From Altimarinus sp964500515 (lineage in GTDB: Bacteria; Patescibacteriota; Gracilibacteria; BD1-5; UBA6164), in contig CAZCNE010000002.1 of NCBI GenBank assembly GCA_964500515.1, positions 1 through 64,000 of the forward strand: 64,000 nt of DNA, in the 5' to 3' direction. Each line of letters begins with the position of its first letter. The stretch's first letter is position 1. The notes beneath the pieces are model-generated. The model saw only the letters and a list, made by a program, of their open reading frames with translations, searched no databases and was not told the DNA's origin. Of this stretch, positions 1 to 10,173 are shown piece after piece. A program made the translations under genes and the position numbers.

Positions 1-691
1 TTGCACATGTGTTTTGTTCACATAAGTTTCATACTACACTATATCAACTATTACAAGTAACTGTTTCTGTTGTATTACATCAAATCCAAGCTCCAGAAAC
101 ATATTTATCTTCGCAAATTCAATTTTCTATAGGAACGAGCCTAGTATTATTCACGCAAACCGATCATTCTAGGTGTTGTCAAATATCACAATGAGTAGTA
201 TTTTCAGAATTATCATTTAAAACTACATATCAACTATTTCATCAAGTAATTTCTCATGAACTTGAAATATTAGATAAAACATATTCTTCTCAAGTATATT
301 CTAAATTTGTTTTTAACTTATAACTTCTTTTATCAAAACTTAATTCATAAATATAATTTTCTCAACTTTTAGGATCAATTGGAATACCACTTAACACATC
401 AAGTTTTTCAAACATTCAAGATCATAGTTTTCATGAATACCACTTATTTCAATCTAGGTCAATATATTCTACATAATCTAAGGGCATAGGAAGTTCTCAA
501 GTTCTTGACTTTTCTAAACTTAAAACTTTATTTATACTATCTAAGTCACTTTTTCTTAAAGAATCTCTTGCTTCCTTTGTTTCTGTAAAATAACTGACAA
601 TTCATATTGTACCCAAAATTAATAAAACTAGTATTACAATAATTAACTCTACCAAAGTAAATCAATTATTTCGCATTTTTAAATTTTTCAT
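1..691 (-). CDS. Prepilin-like protein with Cys-rich C-terminal part (truncated by window edge)
   Basis: The reading frame starts at 691 and is still open at position 1, so the C-terminus lies outside the window. The N-terminus has a class III (type IV pilin) leader: basic residues, then G|FTLVEL at residues 10-16 and a hydrophobic helix of about 20 residues. The -1 glycine is a TGA codon. After the helix comes a pilin-like segment with ARDS followed by a linker. The visible C-terminal part carries spaced cysteines (for example CEDKY, GCNTT, TCNSGY) resembling the Cys repeats of the prepilin at 6056-8533. It is probably a minor pilin or pseudopilin displayed on the surface after PilD cleavage. 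The ligand is unknown. Confidence 0.85.
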
Positions 692-724
692 AATTTTTTT
701 TTAAAAAATAATTTATTTATAAAT

Positions 725-1111
725 TTAATAAACAAAATTTGGACTTGTATCATCAATTTTCAAATTAAAACTCTGTGATCATATTGTAGTTCAGTCAGAA
801 TCAACTATTTTAAAACTTATTTTAAAATTTCCTATTTCTTTTGGATTTCAAGTTATTTTTTCTCCATCAAAGTACAATCATAGTGGTAATTTGTTTGTTA
901 AAATTATTTCATAATTTTCGTTACTCACAATATATCACCTTAAATTAATAAATACATGATCATGGGTAGTATACTTACTATTTGGAATCTTTGATATAAA
1001 AATATCTTCTTTCGACAGTATTGCATTCGTACTTTTACCACACCCTTCGTAAAATGTTGATGTTTCTCAATTATTACCTAATTCTTCTAAAAAATTTTTA
1101 TTATTTTGCAT
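725..1111 (-). CDS. Small protein with a putative Ig-like (He_PIG type) domain
   Basis: This is a 128-residue frame from ATG at 1111 to TAA at 725. No known full-length family is recognised. Residues about 65-120 read LPLGLYFDGEKITGNPKEIG and then end in KISFKIVDSDGTT. This is the usual order of putative Ig/cadherin-like repeats (LPxGLxFD, ItGxP, GxYxxxxxxxDSDG). No signal peptide or membrane helix is visible, which is odd for such a domain. The gene ends 33 bp before the prepilin at 1-691 on the same strand, so the two may be co-transcribed and the product may associate with the pilus. The family match is by eye only. Confidence 0.7.
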
Positions 1112-1168
1112 TAATTTTTTTTAAGTATAGAAATATTATATAATAAAAAGCTATTTTTTGCAAAAACT

Positions 1169-1933
1169 TTAGTCTTTTATTATTTCATCTATAATTTTGT
1201 TTTCTAATAAAAATCTTGAAACACTATCTGAAATAATTTCAAAAATATAATTAGCCGTTCTTGAATCCAATCTTTTTAAATTATCTTTTTCTAAAAATTC
1301 ATCTTCTCAATTAACTAGAGAATCTAAGTATGATTTTAATAATTTTGGATTTATGCAATACATATTTATCAATTCTACAATATCTTCTTCTTTTTTCTTT
1401 TTAGGATCTGAATAAAAGTCTATATTTCATAATCTTGAAATAGCTTTTCATGTTTTTCTTAAATTTTCAACAAATTTACATAATTCTCAAAAATTCGTAA
1501 ATCTATCTAAGTTATCAATTAAATACCATGCAATAAAATGAGCATTTTCGTGTGAAAAAATATATTTTTTTACAAATTCATCTATAAAATCTTTTGGAAC
1601 TTCTGATTCAAAATTAAGAATTTGTTTTATTTCTGGAGGGGCTTTTCCTGTTCATAAATAAATTATTTTTTTATCAAAATCTGATTTAGAAACCCATCAA
1701 TTTTGCAATCTTATTTTTACTCAATTATTTTTGTTAGCATTCCAAACTAAAGGAGTGACTTTAAATCAATCTGTTAAATAAGTAGTTAATATTTCACTAT
1801 TTTTTGAGTTTATTTCTCACAAATATAATATATCTAAAGCTTTATCTCTATAATTATTTGTATTGTTTGTGTTATTTTTACTTGTGTTTTGTAATCAATA
1901 AGTTAAACTATTAAAAATTTTTATTAATCCCAT
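1169..1933 (-). CDS. Hypothetical protein with an HExxH-like motif
   Basis: This is a 254-residue protein with no recognised family. It starts with a short hydrophobic but not clearly membrane-spanning N-terminus, followed by an N/T-rich stretch at about 17-27. In the middle (about residue 146) it reads FSHENAHFIAW. That contains H-E-N-A-H, the pattern of zinc metallopeptidases (gluzincin/metzincin HExxH), followed by a helix with acidic residues (LIDNLDRF) that could hold a third ligand. The C-terminal half is charged and helical. Metalloprotease activity is only an inference, because five-residue motifs occur by chance. The gene lies upstream of the Ig-like and prepilin genes on the same strand, with 57 bp to the next gene. 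Confidence 0.75.
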
Positions 1934-2011
1934 AATTTTATATTCATTAATAGTAATACTACTAAATTATAATATATAAACACTTATATTTCAAATTAAG
2001 TTTTTTAAAAC

Positions 2012-2039
2012 TTTACATTAAAATATTTTTTCATATAAT
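2012..2039 (+). promoter_or_regulatory. Sigma-70-type promoter of rnpB
   Basis: TTTACA at 2012-2017 and TATAAT at 2034-2039 are separated by 16 bp. The -10 box ends seven bases before the 5' strand of the P1 helix at 2047, which is where transcription of RNase P RNA should begin. Both boxes are near consensus, and the spacing and position agree with a housekeeping promoter. Confidence 0.75.
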
Positions 2040-2046
2040 TTTACTT

Positions 2047-2468
2047 GCTTATTTAAAGGCAGATACCAGCTTCGTTTTTACGAGGAGGAAAGTCTGGACA
2101 CCATAAGGATAAGATAAGAGTTAACGACTCTAGCTTGAAGATATAATTCATAAACTTCAAGTATGGCTAGTGCCACAGAGACAATACTAGAAAGTAGTAA
2201 ATATATTACTTTTGAAAGGTGAAAAGTCATTTGGTGTTATAATATTGATTTTACAAATATTTGTAAGTAAATAGAAATAGCTACAGATGAATACAAAGCA
2301 ATTTGTATGGGTAAACCCTATCTGGTGCAATCGGAATGGTATCTTAAACTGCTTCATTATCCTTTATCGGCTTTTTAAGATATACCGAGCTTGAGCTTAT
2401 GAGTAATCATAATGCCTAGATAGATTGGTATCTAGATACAGAATCCGGCTTATTACCTTTAAATAAGC
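2047..2468 (+). ncRNA. rnpB: RNase P RNA (M1-like catalytic RNA)
   Basis: This RNA matures the 5' ends of tRNAs. The universally conserved 5' core GAGGAAAGTC lies at 2085-2094. The ACAGAxxxxGGCTTA element near the 3' end lies at 2438-2452, and GTAAACCC at 2311-2318 is the P10/P11-region motif. The ends are set by a perfect 13-bp P1 helix: GCTTATTTAAAGG at 2047-2059 pairs with CCTTTAAATAAGC at 2456-2468. The length of about 422 nt is within the usual bacterial range. It has its own promoter just upstream and a 12-bp hairpin downstream; adk follows on the same strand. Confidence 0.95.
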
Positions 2469-2482
2469 GCTTAATGTTTTAA

Positions 2483-2524
2483 AGTAGAAAACTAATGAAT
2501 ATACATTAATACTAGTTTTCTACT
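2483..2524 (+). terminator. Hairpin 3' of rnpB, probable terminator
   Basis: AGTAGAAAACTA at 2483-2494 pairs perfectly with TAGTTTTCTACT at 2513-2524, leaving an 18-nt loop that can partly pair itself. The hairpin lies 15 nt after the RNase P RNA and before adk. There is no run of T after the stem, so intrinsic termination is plausible but not certain. Confidence 0.45.
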
Positions 2525-2561
2525 ATTAAATATATAATTCTTATTACTTAAATTCTAAAAA

Positions 2562-3170
2562 ATGTATTTAGTTTTTACTTGAATTCAATGATGTGGAAAA
2601 TGAACACAAGCAAAATTACTTGTTGAAAAATACTGATATACTCTTCTTGAAATGTGACTTGAACTTAGAAAAATAGCAGCTTCTTGAACTGAGATTTGAA
2701 ATAAATTAAAAGAAATACTTGAATCTTGAGCTTTGGTTGATCCTGAATTTGTATGAGAAGTTATGAAAGAAATTTTATCAAAACAAACTAGTAAAAAACT
2801 TATTTTAGACTGATTTGTAAGAAATCCTTGAAACAAAAAAACTCTTGAATCTATTTTTCCTGATTATAAAGTAGTTTTTTTTGAGTTAAGTAAAGAAAAA
2901 GCCATTAAAAGACTTCTTTGAAGAATGTATGATCCAAAATCATGAGAAACATTTCAATCATGAACTAAAACAAATCCAAAAACTTGAACAAAACTTATAA
3001 AAAGATCTGATGATAATGAAAAATCAATCCTAAAAAGAATTGATGAATTTATGAAAAACACGCTTCCTATTGTAGAAATTCAAGAAAAAGAATGAAAAGT
3101 GATAAAAATTAATGCTGATCAAAGTATAGAAGAAGTTTGAAAAGAAATGATTAAGAAATTATGACTATAA
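2562..3170 (+). CDS. adk: Adenylate kinase
   Basis: The 202-residue enzyme catalyses ATP + AMP to 2 ADP in the cytoplasm. The P-loop is at residues 7-15 (GIQGCGKGT). The NMP-binding part has LELRK and the characteristic LILDGFVRNPGN near residue 85. A LID region starts near residue 119 with GRMYDPKSGETF and has no zinc-binding cysteines. The family usually has 180-220 residues, so this is full length. Three of the P-loop-region glycines, including the one after GK, are TGA codons, which makes this one of the clearest proofs of UGA=Gly here. It follows rnpB and precedes the methyltransferase gene by 61 bp. Confidence 0.95.
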
Positions 3171-3231
3171 AAAACGATTAAAATTCATTTTTTTTATCTT
3201 ATTTTTTCTACTTATTACTTATTTTTAACTA

Positions 3232-4590
3232 ATGCTTGCATTTGAACTTTGAAGAGAATATAAACTATCTATTGCTGAAATTTATGCTTTATTTCCAGAA
3301 ATGGAAATAATTTATTTTGATGAAAAGATACTTTTAACAGATAAAATAGATGAAAAACATTTATTAAAAATTTCAAATAATTTAGGTTGAACAATAAAAA
3401 TAATCAAAATTGCAAAGCAATATTTATCAATAGATTCTCAAAGTTTAGAATGAGAATTATTTGAATTTATGCAAGATTTTTTTCAAAATAAAAAAAATAA
3501 TTATGCAATAAATATATATGGGAAAAATATCATAAATCAAAAAGAATTGCTTTTAAATGCTAAAAAATATTTTAAAAAAAATGATTTTTCTACTAGATTT
3601 ATAAACTCAAATTTTCAAAATGTAAAATCATACCAAATAATTAAAGAAAAATTAATTGATTTAAAAACTGATTTTAATTTGATTTTTTCTCATGAAAATA
3701 TTTATTTTTGAAATGCTATTTTTGTACAAGATATAGATTCGTATACTAAAAGAGATTTTTGAAAACAAAGAGATATGCAAACAGGTATGCTTCCGCCAAA
3801 ACTTGCTCAAATTATGATAAATCTTGGTAGAAATTGAATATCAAAAATTGAGAATTGAAAAAATTATGAATGAAAAAATATAAAGTATAATTCCCCCTTG
3901 ATAAAGGGGGATAGGGGGATTTATAACGAAAACATTTCAAATAATAATTTATCAACAGATTCTCAGTCAAGTTGAGAATGACAAATACTAAAATCTATTC
4001 CCTTTCCCCTTTTCCCTATCTACGATCCTTTCTGCTGATTAGCAACAATATTACTCGAATGAATTTTAGCTTGAAATAAAGAAATTTATTGAAGTGATAT
4101 AAATCCTGAAATGATAAAAAAAAGTTTAAAAAATATAGAATTTATAAAAAATAATTTTAAAAATAATTTAGAAAATTATGAAATTATAGAATTTGATGCA
4201 AAAAATATATCAAATTCACCTATTTTAAAAAAATATAAAATATCTTCAATAATCACAGAATGATATTTATGAGAAATATTTTGACCAAAAAATATAGATT
4301 TTGAAAAAGTTAAAAATGTAAGAAAAAATTTAAGTGAAATTTATCAAGAATTTTTTTCTTGATTACAAAAAATCAAATTTAATTGAAACATAGTTATTTC
4401 TTTCCCTTTTTGGGAAATAAAATGAAAATATTATTATTTTGAAGAAATTTATGAAATTATAAAAAAATATTGTCTTATAAAAGAATTATTACCAAAAGAA
4501 ATAAAAACTTCTAAAACTTGAAGTTTACTTTACAAAAGACAAAACCAAAGTGTTTGAAGAGAAATATTTTCTTTAAAAATAAAAAATTAA
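3232..4590 (+). CDS. Trm11-like THUMP-type RNA methyltransferase
   Basis: The 452-residue protein resembles the Trm11/Trm-G10 class, which methylates guanosine in tRNA using S-adenosylmethionine. The N-terminus (FELGREYKLSIAEIYALFP) matches the start of that family. Residues near 180 carry RDMQTGMLPPKLAQIMINLG, matching the family's (R)PxxxGTMxPKLAxxMxNL signature. Motif I is DPFCGLATILLEG near 264, followed by GSDIN. The catalytic (D/N)PPY is replaced by TEGYLG near 341, so the base target may differ. Residues about 219-230 are encoded by an inserted C/G-rich repeat (3889-3922) placed between the two domains. Its stop overlaps the convergent rhodanese gene. The substrate is not provable from sequence. 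Confidence 0.85.
3889..3922 (+). repeat. In-frame C/G-rich palindromic element, copy 1
   Basis: The core CCCCCTTGATAAAGGGGG is an inverted repeat followed by ATAGGGGGATTT. It lies inside the methyltransferase gene and is translated as NSPLIKGDRGI. The same element in the same reading frame occurs twice in the helicase gene (54720-54754, 54798-54832) and, reversed, in an intergenic region (37578-37611). Its base composition is far from that of the AT-rich surroundings. Confidence 0.9.
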
Positions 4591-4892
4591 TTTTTTCCCC
4601 AAGCTTCAAATCATCAAGATAAATCATAAGCTTCACTAAATCAATTGTTTTTCATAAAATCCAAAACTATCAAACTTCTGTTTCAGTGAGCGCAATAAAT
4701 TAAGTATTTTTTTTCTTTATCAAGCTTCATAATTTTTTCTCAAGCTTGAGGATTATAAATATCGACATTTATTTGATTTTTGTCTATAATTCAATATTTT
4801 CCCCTTTCTAAATCAGTTCTAATATCAAGTAATATAAAATCTTCTTGAGTTAGCATATTTTTAAATTCTTTTGCATTTAGAGTTCAAAACAT
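4587..4892 (-). CDS. Rhodanese-domain sulfurtransferase
   Basis: This is a 101-residue single rhodanese domain. It starts with FGTLNAKEFKNML and DFILLDIRTDLE, the usual first beta-strand and helix with the conserved Asp-x-Arg. The active-site loop is YCAHGNRS near residue 66, with the catalytic cysteine that carries the persulfide. It ends with GFSEAYDLSGGFEAW, matching the family's conserved (V)xxLxGGxxAW end. Such small proteins move sulfur in the cytoplasm; the acceptor is unknown. The gene overlaps the 3' end of the convergent methyltransferase gene by 4 bp. Confidence 0.92.
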
Positions 4893-5009
4893 TGTTTTTT
4901 ATAATTAATTTTATTTGTATATTATTTATTTTTAAAATTTTGTAAAATTAATTACTTTATTTTTTTACAAAAAAGAGTAAAATGAAAAAAATAAAATTTA
5001 AAAAAAATT

Positions 5010-6059
5010 ATGAAAACAAGATATATAAAATTTGTATTATTTTTCTCTTTATTTTTTATAAATATAAATTATATTCAAGCCAATAATTTTATAGAACAAA
5101 CTATTGATTGATACAAAATTAGAGTTATAAAATACAACATAGAAAACAATAATTATACTTTTAAAATTTGAGTTAATTGACACAATGATGCAACAAGTCT
5201 GAGAGAACTTATGGAATCTTATAATTGAGTTTCTGCCGTTAATTGAGTTTTTTTCTGTCCAGCTGATTATAGAGAATGTAATTGAGAAAATTTTACTATA
5301 AATGAAAGATATGTAAATGGAATAAAATATGCTTGATATGAAGAAACTTGAGATAGAGTTGTCTTTGCTTTGGATAAAAATAATAAAGCTTTTTTATTTC
5401 AAACAAACAAGATAAATCCAGATAAAGAACTTGATATATATAATTGACTTTGAAATTTCCCTTTACTTTTACAAGATTGAAAAAATATGATTGAATTTTA
5501 TTGGGAATTATGATTGATTGATAATAAAATGAAAGCTTCTATGTCAAGAAATTTCATTTGTAGTGATAAAGATAAAAAAAATATATTTGTTTGATATGTT
5601 TCAAGTATAGAACTTGATCATCTTCATAGTGTTTTAAGTCAAATCTGATGTTGGGATGCTATAAATTTGGATGCTTGAGCATCTAGTTCTCTTGTTTATA
5701 ACTGAAGATATGTGATTTGACCTTGAAGAAATATAATGGATTGAGTGATAATTGAAAGAAACTGATTAAATACAAGAGAAGCAAGAGAAATAGCAAATAA
5801 AATTATGGTAAATATAGATAATCGTATAAAAAATAAAACAAAGATAACAAAAATCATAATTCTGGATAAACTATCAAATACTTTAAAAAAAGCTAGAAAT
5901 ATAGTTTACAATAACAATAGTATAGATTTATACAACACAAATTGAAACAAAAACTGATATGAAATACAATTAGATGATATAAAAATACTCAAGGTAATTT
6001 ATGCTATAAACTACCTTGAGAAATTGATTTATGAGAAAAGAAAAAGTTTGTTTAATTAG
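5010..6059 (+). CDS. Secreted phosphodiester glycosidase family protein (NAGPA domain)
   Basis: The 349-residue protein begins with a signal peptide (MKTRYIKFVLFFSLFFININ, then IQA). The body resembles the phosphodiester glycosidase domain found in the mammalian uncovering enzyme and in bacterial exopolysaccharide proteins. It has an early VNGVFFCPADYRECNG segment and the signature NLDAGASSSLVYNG near residue 218, followed by a GPGRNIMDG segment, like the family's (N)LDGGGSTxL and RxVxxGI core. Cysteines in the CPADYREC region could form a disulfide outside the cytoplasm. It probably cleaves a sugar-phosphodiester at the cell surface; the substrate is unknown. Its stop overlaps the end of the convergent prepilin gene by 4 bp. 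Confidence 0.85.
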
Positions 6060-8533
6060 TAATATGCGCTCCAACTCTTTGCGTCAAATTTGTTACAATT
6101 TATATCTTTAAAAGATCATTTCTTTTCAATCTCACAAACAACATTTAGTCTTGAACAACTTCTTTCTTTTCTATTTCACATACCAAGAAAACAACTTGAT
6201 ATTCTTCTTTCACTTATTCAAAAAGGACATGCTTTACAACCAGTTCACTTGTAAAGAGTTTTTGACTTAACACATTTATTTCAACTTAATTTATATCCAT
6301 CAATACAATAAAAGCTACAATCATTTTTTAAATTTGATGTCCGACTAACTGACTTTGGCTCCCGTCTTCAATTTTTCCATGTTTGAGTAAATTTTTTATT
6401 ATAAGATTTTGAATTTGCTGGTTTTTTCCAAATGTCACAATTAGCTGTCTTCTTATTAGAGTAACATTTATTTCATTCTTTATGATATCAATTGTTACAA
6501 GTTATAGTACAAGGTCACCAATAAGTTCAGTACCAAACTTTTTGAAAAACTCAATTAGTTATTCATCAACATGATTGAATATTATAAATACAAGCATTTG
6601 ATTCATAGTGAAATCATATGTTACAGTTATATCTACATTGTGGACTTGATTGAAGTGTATAAAATTTCCAATTTAATATAGGTATATAACTTGTTCAATT
6701 TAATGTTTGCACATAAGTTGATATATCAACAGGGTAAGAGTTATTTGGTCTTTGTCATCAACAAGTTGCAGTAATAGTATTTGGTTTACACTGATTTTGA
6801 CTCCAAGTATAATTATTTTTACATTTAAACACACACTTTGTAGCACTCGGACTAGCATTATAAGTTCAAACACTTGTTGGAACGAAATTATTTCCATTCC
6901 ATGTTTGAGTTATTATATTAACTGTATTCCAAGCTGCATTTTGTGGTAATCATGTACAATTTACTTCTTGAGTTTTTGGTTCACATTGTCAAGTTGTAGT
7001 ATTTAAAACATAATTGTTTTCACAAGTAATTGTTGTAACAATTGCCTTACATCAGCCATCTTCATATTCATATCAATCATTACAAGTCAAATTACATTCA
7101 GTTTGATTAAATCACCAACTTATATTTTCAGGTAAATATTTATTTTCTTGAGGATTCCAAGTCTTTATAAATGTATTTGATCAAGTTACTGAATTTTGTG
7201 GTATTTCTCAAATACAAGTTCAAGTTTGAGTATTTGATACACATATTTCTCATTCTAGATGTTGATTTTCTTCACAAGAAATATTTTCATTGTCATTACT
7301 TTCTTCCTGACTTGTATTTTCACTTTGAGAATTATCAATATTTTCATCTTGAGCTGTATTGTCACTATTAACAGTATCAGGATCAAGAGAAATGCTAGAT
7401 GATTCCTTAAGTATACTTGCATCAACTCAATCAATATTTCTTATTTCTATATTTCAAATAAGTTCATAGTTTCATGTTGTATCTGGAGTAATAATTTGTT
7501 TATCAATTTCTAAATCATTATCAAGTTTATAAACAAGATCTTCGTAAGTTTCAGATATCTTATAAACAAAAACTTCTCATCTCAAAACTTCAACTTCTGT
7601 TCTAATATTTGGTATTTTTGTGATTTTATAAATAGTTCATCTAACAGCAGCTTCTACGTCAGAAGTATAAGTTTCATAAGCTGAATTTGATCACATTTTT
7701 GGGGCTTTTGTCAAAATTGTTCATTGTTTTAAAGCTATTTTTATATCTGAAAATAAATTATTTTCTTTTTTATATCACATTTGAGATAATTTTAAAATAG
7801 TTTCATGACTTTGGTTTCAAAGATGTACCTCACTTCAATCTGATGCATATAGTAAAGCACTTCATCAAGCAGATAATTTAAGTATATCTCAAGATTTTAC
7901 TGTTATTCAAGTTTGTGTTACAGCTTTATCATTGACAAAAAAATTTCAAGTAAAAGAATTTAACTTGGCTGTAATAATAAGTTCTTCCGGATTATAAGGA
8001 AATTCATTTCAAGAGTTATCAAAAACAAATGCTGGTCAATTATATTCTTTAACCAAATTATATGTTCACTCATCTTTGTATTCATAATTTCAATTAACAA
8101 CTGAATAATATTCATCATTGATTGAGATTATTCACGAAACTTCAAATTTTCATCATTGAGTAAGCTTTGCATAGGCATAATAATGTTTTGTTCTTGGGTC
8201 AAGTGGAGTAATACTAATATATCTTTTTGCCATTGTTTTTTCTGTAAAAAATCAATTTAATCAATAAGCTTCTTTCTCATCATGCGCATAAGATCAATCA
8301 GATTTATAATACTTTATATTTCAATCTGGTTCAGGCATAGATTTAAGTTCTTGGTAATATGTTCTTAGAGTATTGTCAGTTGTGATAAGATCAGTTTTTA
8401 CTTTTGTATTATATGTTTTTTCTCTATATCAATTTCAAAAATATATTCAAATAAGTGAAATTATAACAAGTATAAGCATAACAACCAGTAATTCTACCAA
8501 AGTAAAAGCAAATTTATTGGATATTTTTTTCAT
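6056..8533 (-). CDS. Large prepilin-like protein with Cys-rich repeats
   Basis: This is an 825-residue protein. Residues 1-30 are a type IV prepilin leader, with MKKISNKFA|FTLVELLVVM and a hydrophobic helix; the -1 residue is Ala. The next part (to about 380) is a pilin-like globular region. A linker rich in S, D, E and N (about residues 380-420) leads into a long C-terminal region of short repeats. Each repeat combines TW/NW motifs with pairs of cysteines (YNC, CKNNYTW, CNDWYEY). These resemble the Cys repeats of the prepilin at 1-691. It is much longer than a normal pilin (about 150), so it looks like a surface adhesin anchored through the pilus machinery. The target is unknown. Confidence 0.85.
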
Positions 8534-8684
8534 TTTTATAATTTTATAAAGTATAGAGCCATTATATACTAAAGATTTTTTTTAGTCAAAAAATGAATAT
8601 AATTTAAATCAAAATAATTTTTTTATTTATTTTATCAAAAAAAGATTTACTTTACAATTATCTTAAAGTTAATAAAATAAGTTT

Positions 8685-10169
8685 ATGAAAAAATGAACAA
8701 TAATAAAAAATATAAAAGTTGAAAAACTTATATTTTGATGAAAAGGATTTGCTCGTTATGAAGATTGAAGAGTTATTTTTATAACATGATGAGTAATTCC
8801 TTGAAGTATCGTAGATTTAAGAGTTTTGAAATCAAAAAAAGATTTTTTAGAAACTCAAGTTTTTGAACTTGTAAAAAAATCTCATTTAGAAAAAAAACAT
8901 CCAAACAATCCTTACGGTATAAATTGATGATGTAAACGGGTAAATATTCCTTATGAAGAACAATTAAAAATCAAAGAAAATCAAGTAAAAGAATCTTTTT
9001 TTCATATAGAAAATTTTCTTTGAAAAAAACTTGATATTTCCCCAATTATTCCTTCGCCTTTAATTGATTGATACAGAAACAAAGTAGAATTTAGTTTTGG
9101 AAAATATATAAGTGAAAAAGAACAAAGACAAGAGCATTTTAATCTTTGATTTCACAAACAATGACAATTTAGTAAAATTGAAGATATAAATTGATTTATA
9201 CTTATAAAAGAAGAAATAAATGAAATTTTTAAAGAAATTAAAAAATTTGCAAAATCCTCTTCCCTACCAGCTTATGACCAAAAAACTCACAAAGGATTTT
9301 ATAGACATTTAGTTGTAAGAAATTCACATTTTACAAATGAAATAATGCTAATTTTAAGCTATAATCCAAAGTTTTTAGAAAACCTTAATACTAATACAAA
9401 AGATTGAAATAATTTTATGTGTGAGAAAAAAAATTCTCTTTTAATAAAGAAAAATAGAGAAATTTTATTTGATATAAAAGATTTTTTTATAAAATTAGCA
9501 AAAAAATACTCAAATATAAAATCAATTTTTTTATCAAGTAATGATTCTCTTGCTGATATAAGTATTTGAGAACTTGAATTAATATATGGAAAAGCATATA
9601 TTGTAGAAGAAATTTTATGACTTAAGTTTAATATTTCTCCAAAAAGTTTTTTTCAAACAAATTCTTATTGAGCTGAAAAACTTTATAGTTTAGTTAAAAG
9701 TCTAATAACTGACAACTCTAAGCTCTCAACTATTTTGGACTTATATGCTTGAACTTGAACAATCTGAATGATTTTATCTTCACTTGCAAAAAAAGTTTAT
9801 AGTGTAGAACTTGTAAAACAAGCGAGCAAAGACTGAGAAGAAAACGCAAAACAAAACAAAATTAAAAATATAGAATTTATTAATGCTAAAGTCGAAGATT
9901 TTTTAAAAATATTTTTAGAAGAAAAAAACAAAGCTGATTTACTTATAATTGATCCTCCTCGTGCTTGAATGCATCCTTCTGCTTTACCAAATATATTGAA
10001 ATTTGAAGCTAAAACTATAATTTATGTAAGTTGTAATCCTTCAACTCTTGCAAGAGATTTAGAATTTATACTTAAAAATAGTAATTATAAAATAAAAAAT
10101 ATTATTCCTGTAGATATGTTTCCTCATACTCATCACATAGAAACAATAGTAAAATTAGAACTAAAATAA
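8685..10169 (+). CDS. rlmD: 23S rRNA (uracil-5-)-methyltransferase, RlmD/TrmA family
   Basis: The 494-residue protein has an N-terminal TRAM-like RNA-binding segment (EKLIFGGKGFARYEDGRVIF), a central RNA-contacting domain and a C-terminal methyltransferase fold. Motif I is LDLYAGTGTIG near 350, DPPRAGMHP is near 422, and the catalytic cysteine is in VSCNPSTLARDL near 449. The end (DMFPHTHHIETIV) is the family's conserved terminus with the catalytic base region. The four-cysteine iron-sulfur cluster of RlmD is not present: the CGGC position reads NGGC. RlmCD or TrmA specificity is therefore equally possible. The gene stops 4 bp before the ABC transporter gene. Confidence 0.9.
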
Positions 10170-10173
10170 AATT

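Noticed and set aside
2047..2468. tmRNA or a large riboswitch instead of RNase P RNA
   Set aside because: GAGGAAAGTC and ACAGAxxxxGGCTTA, together with a perfect P1 helix, are specific for RNase P RNA.
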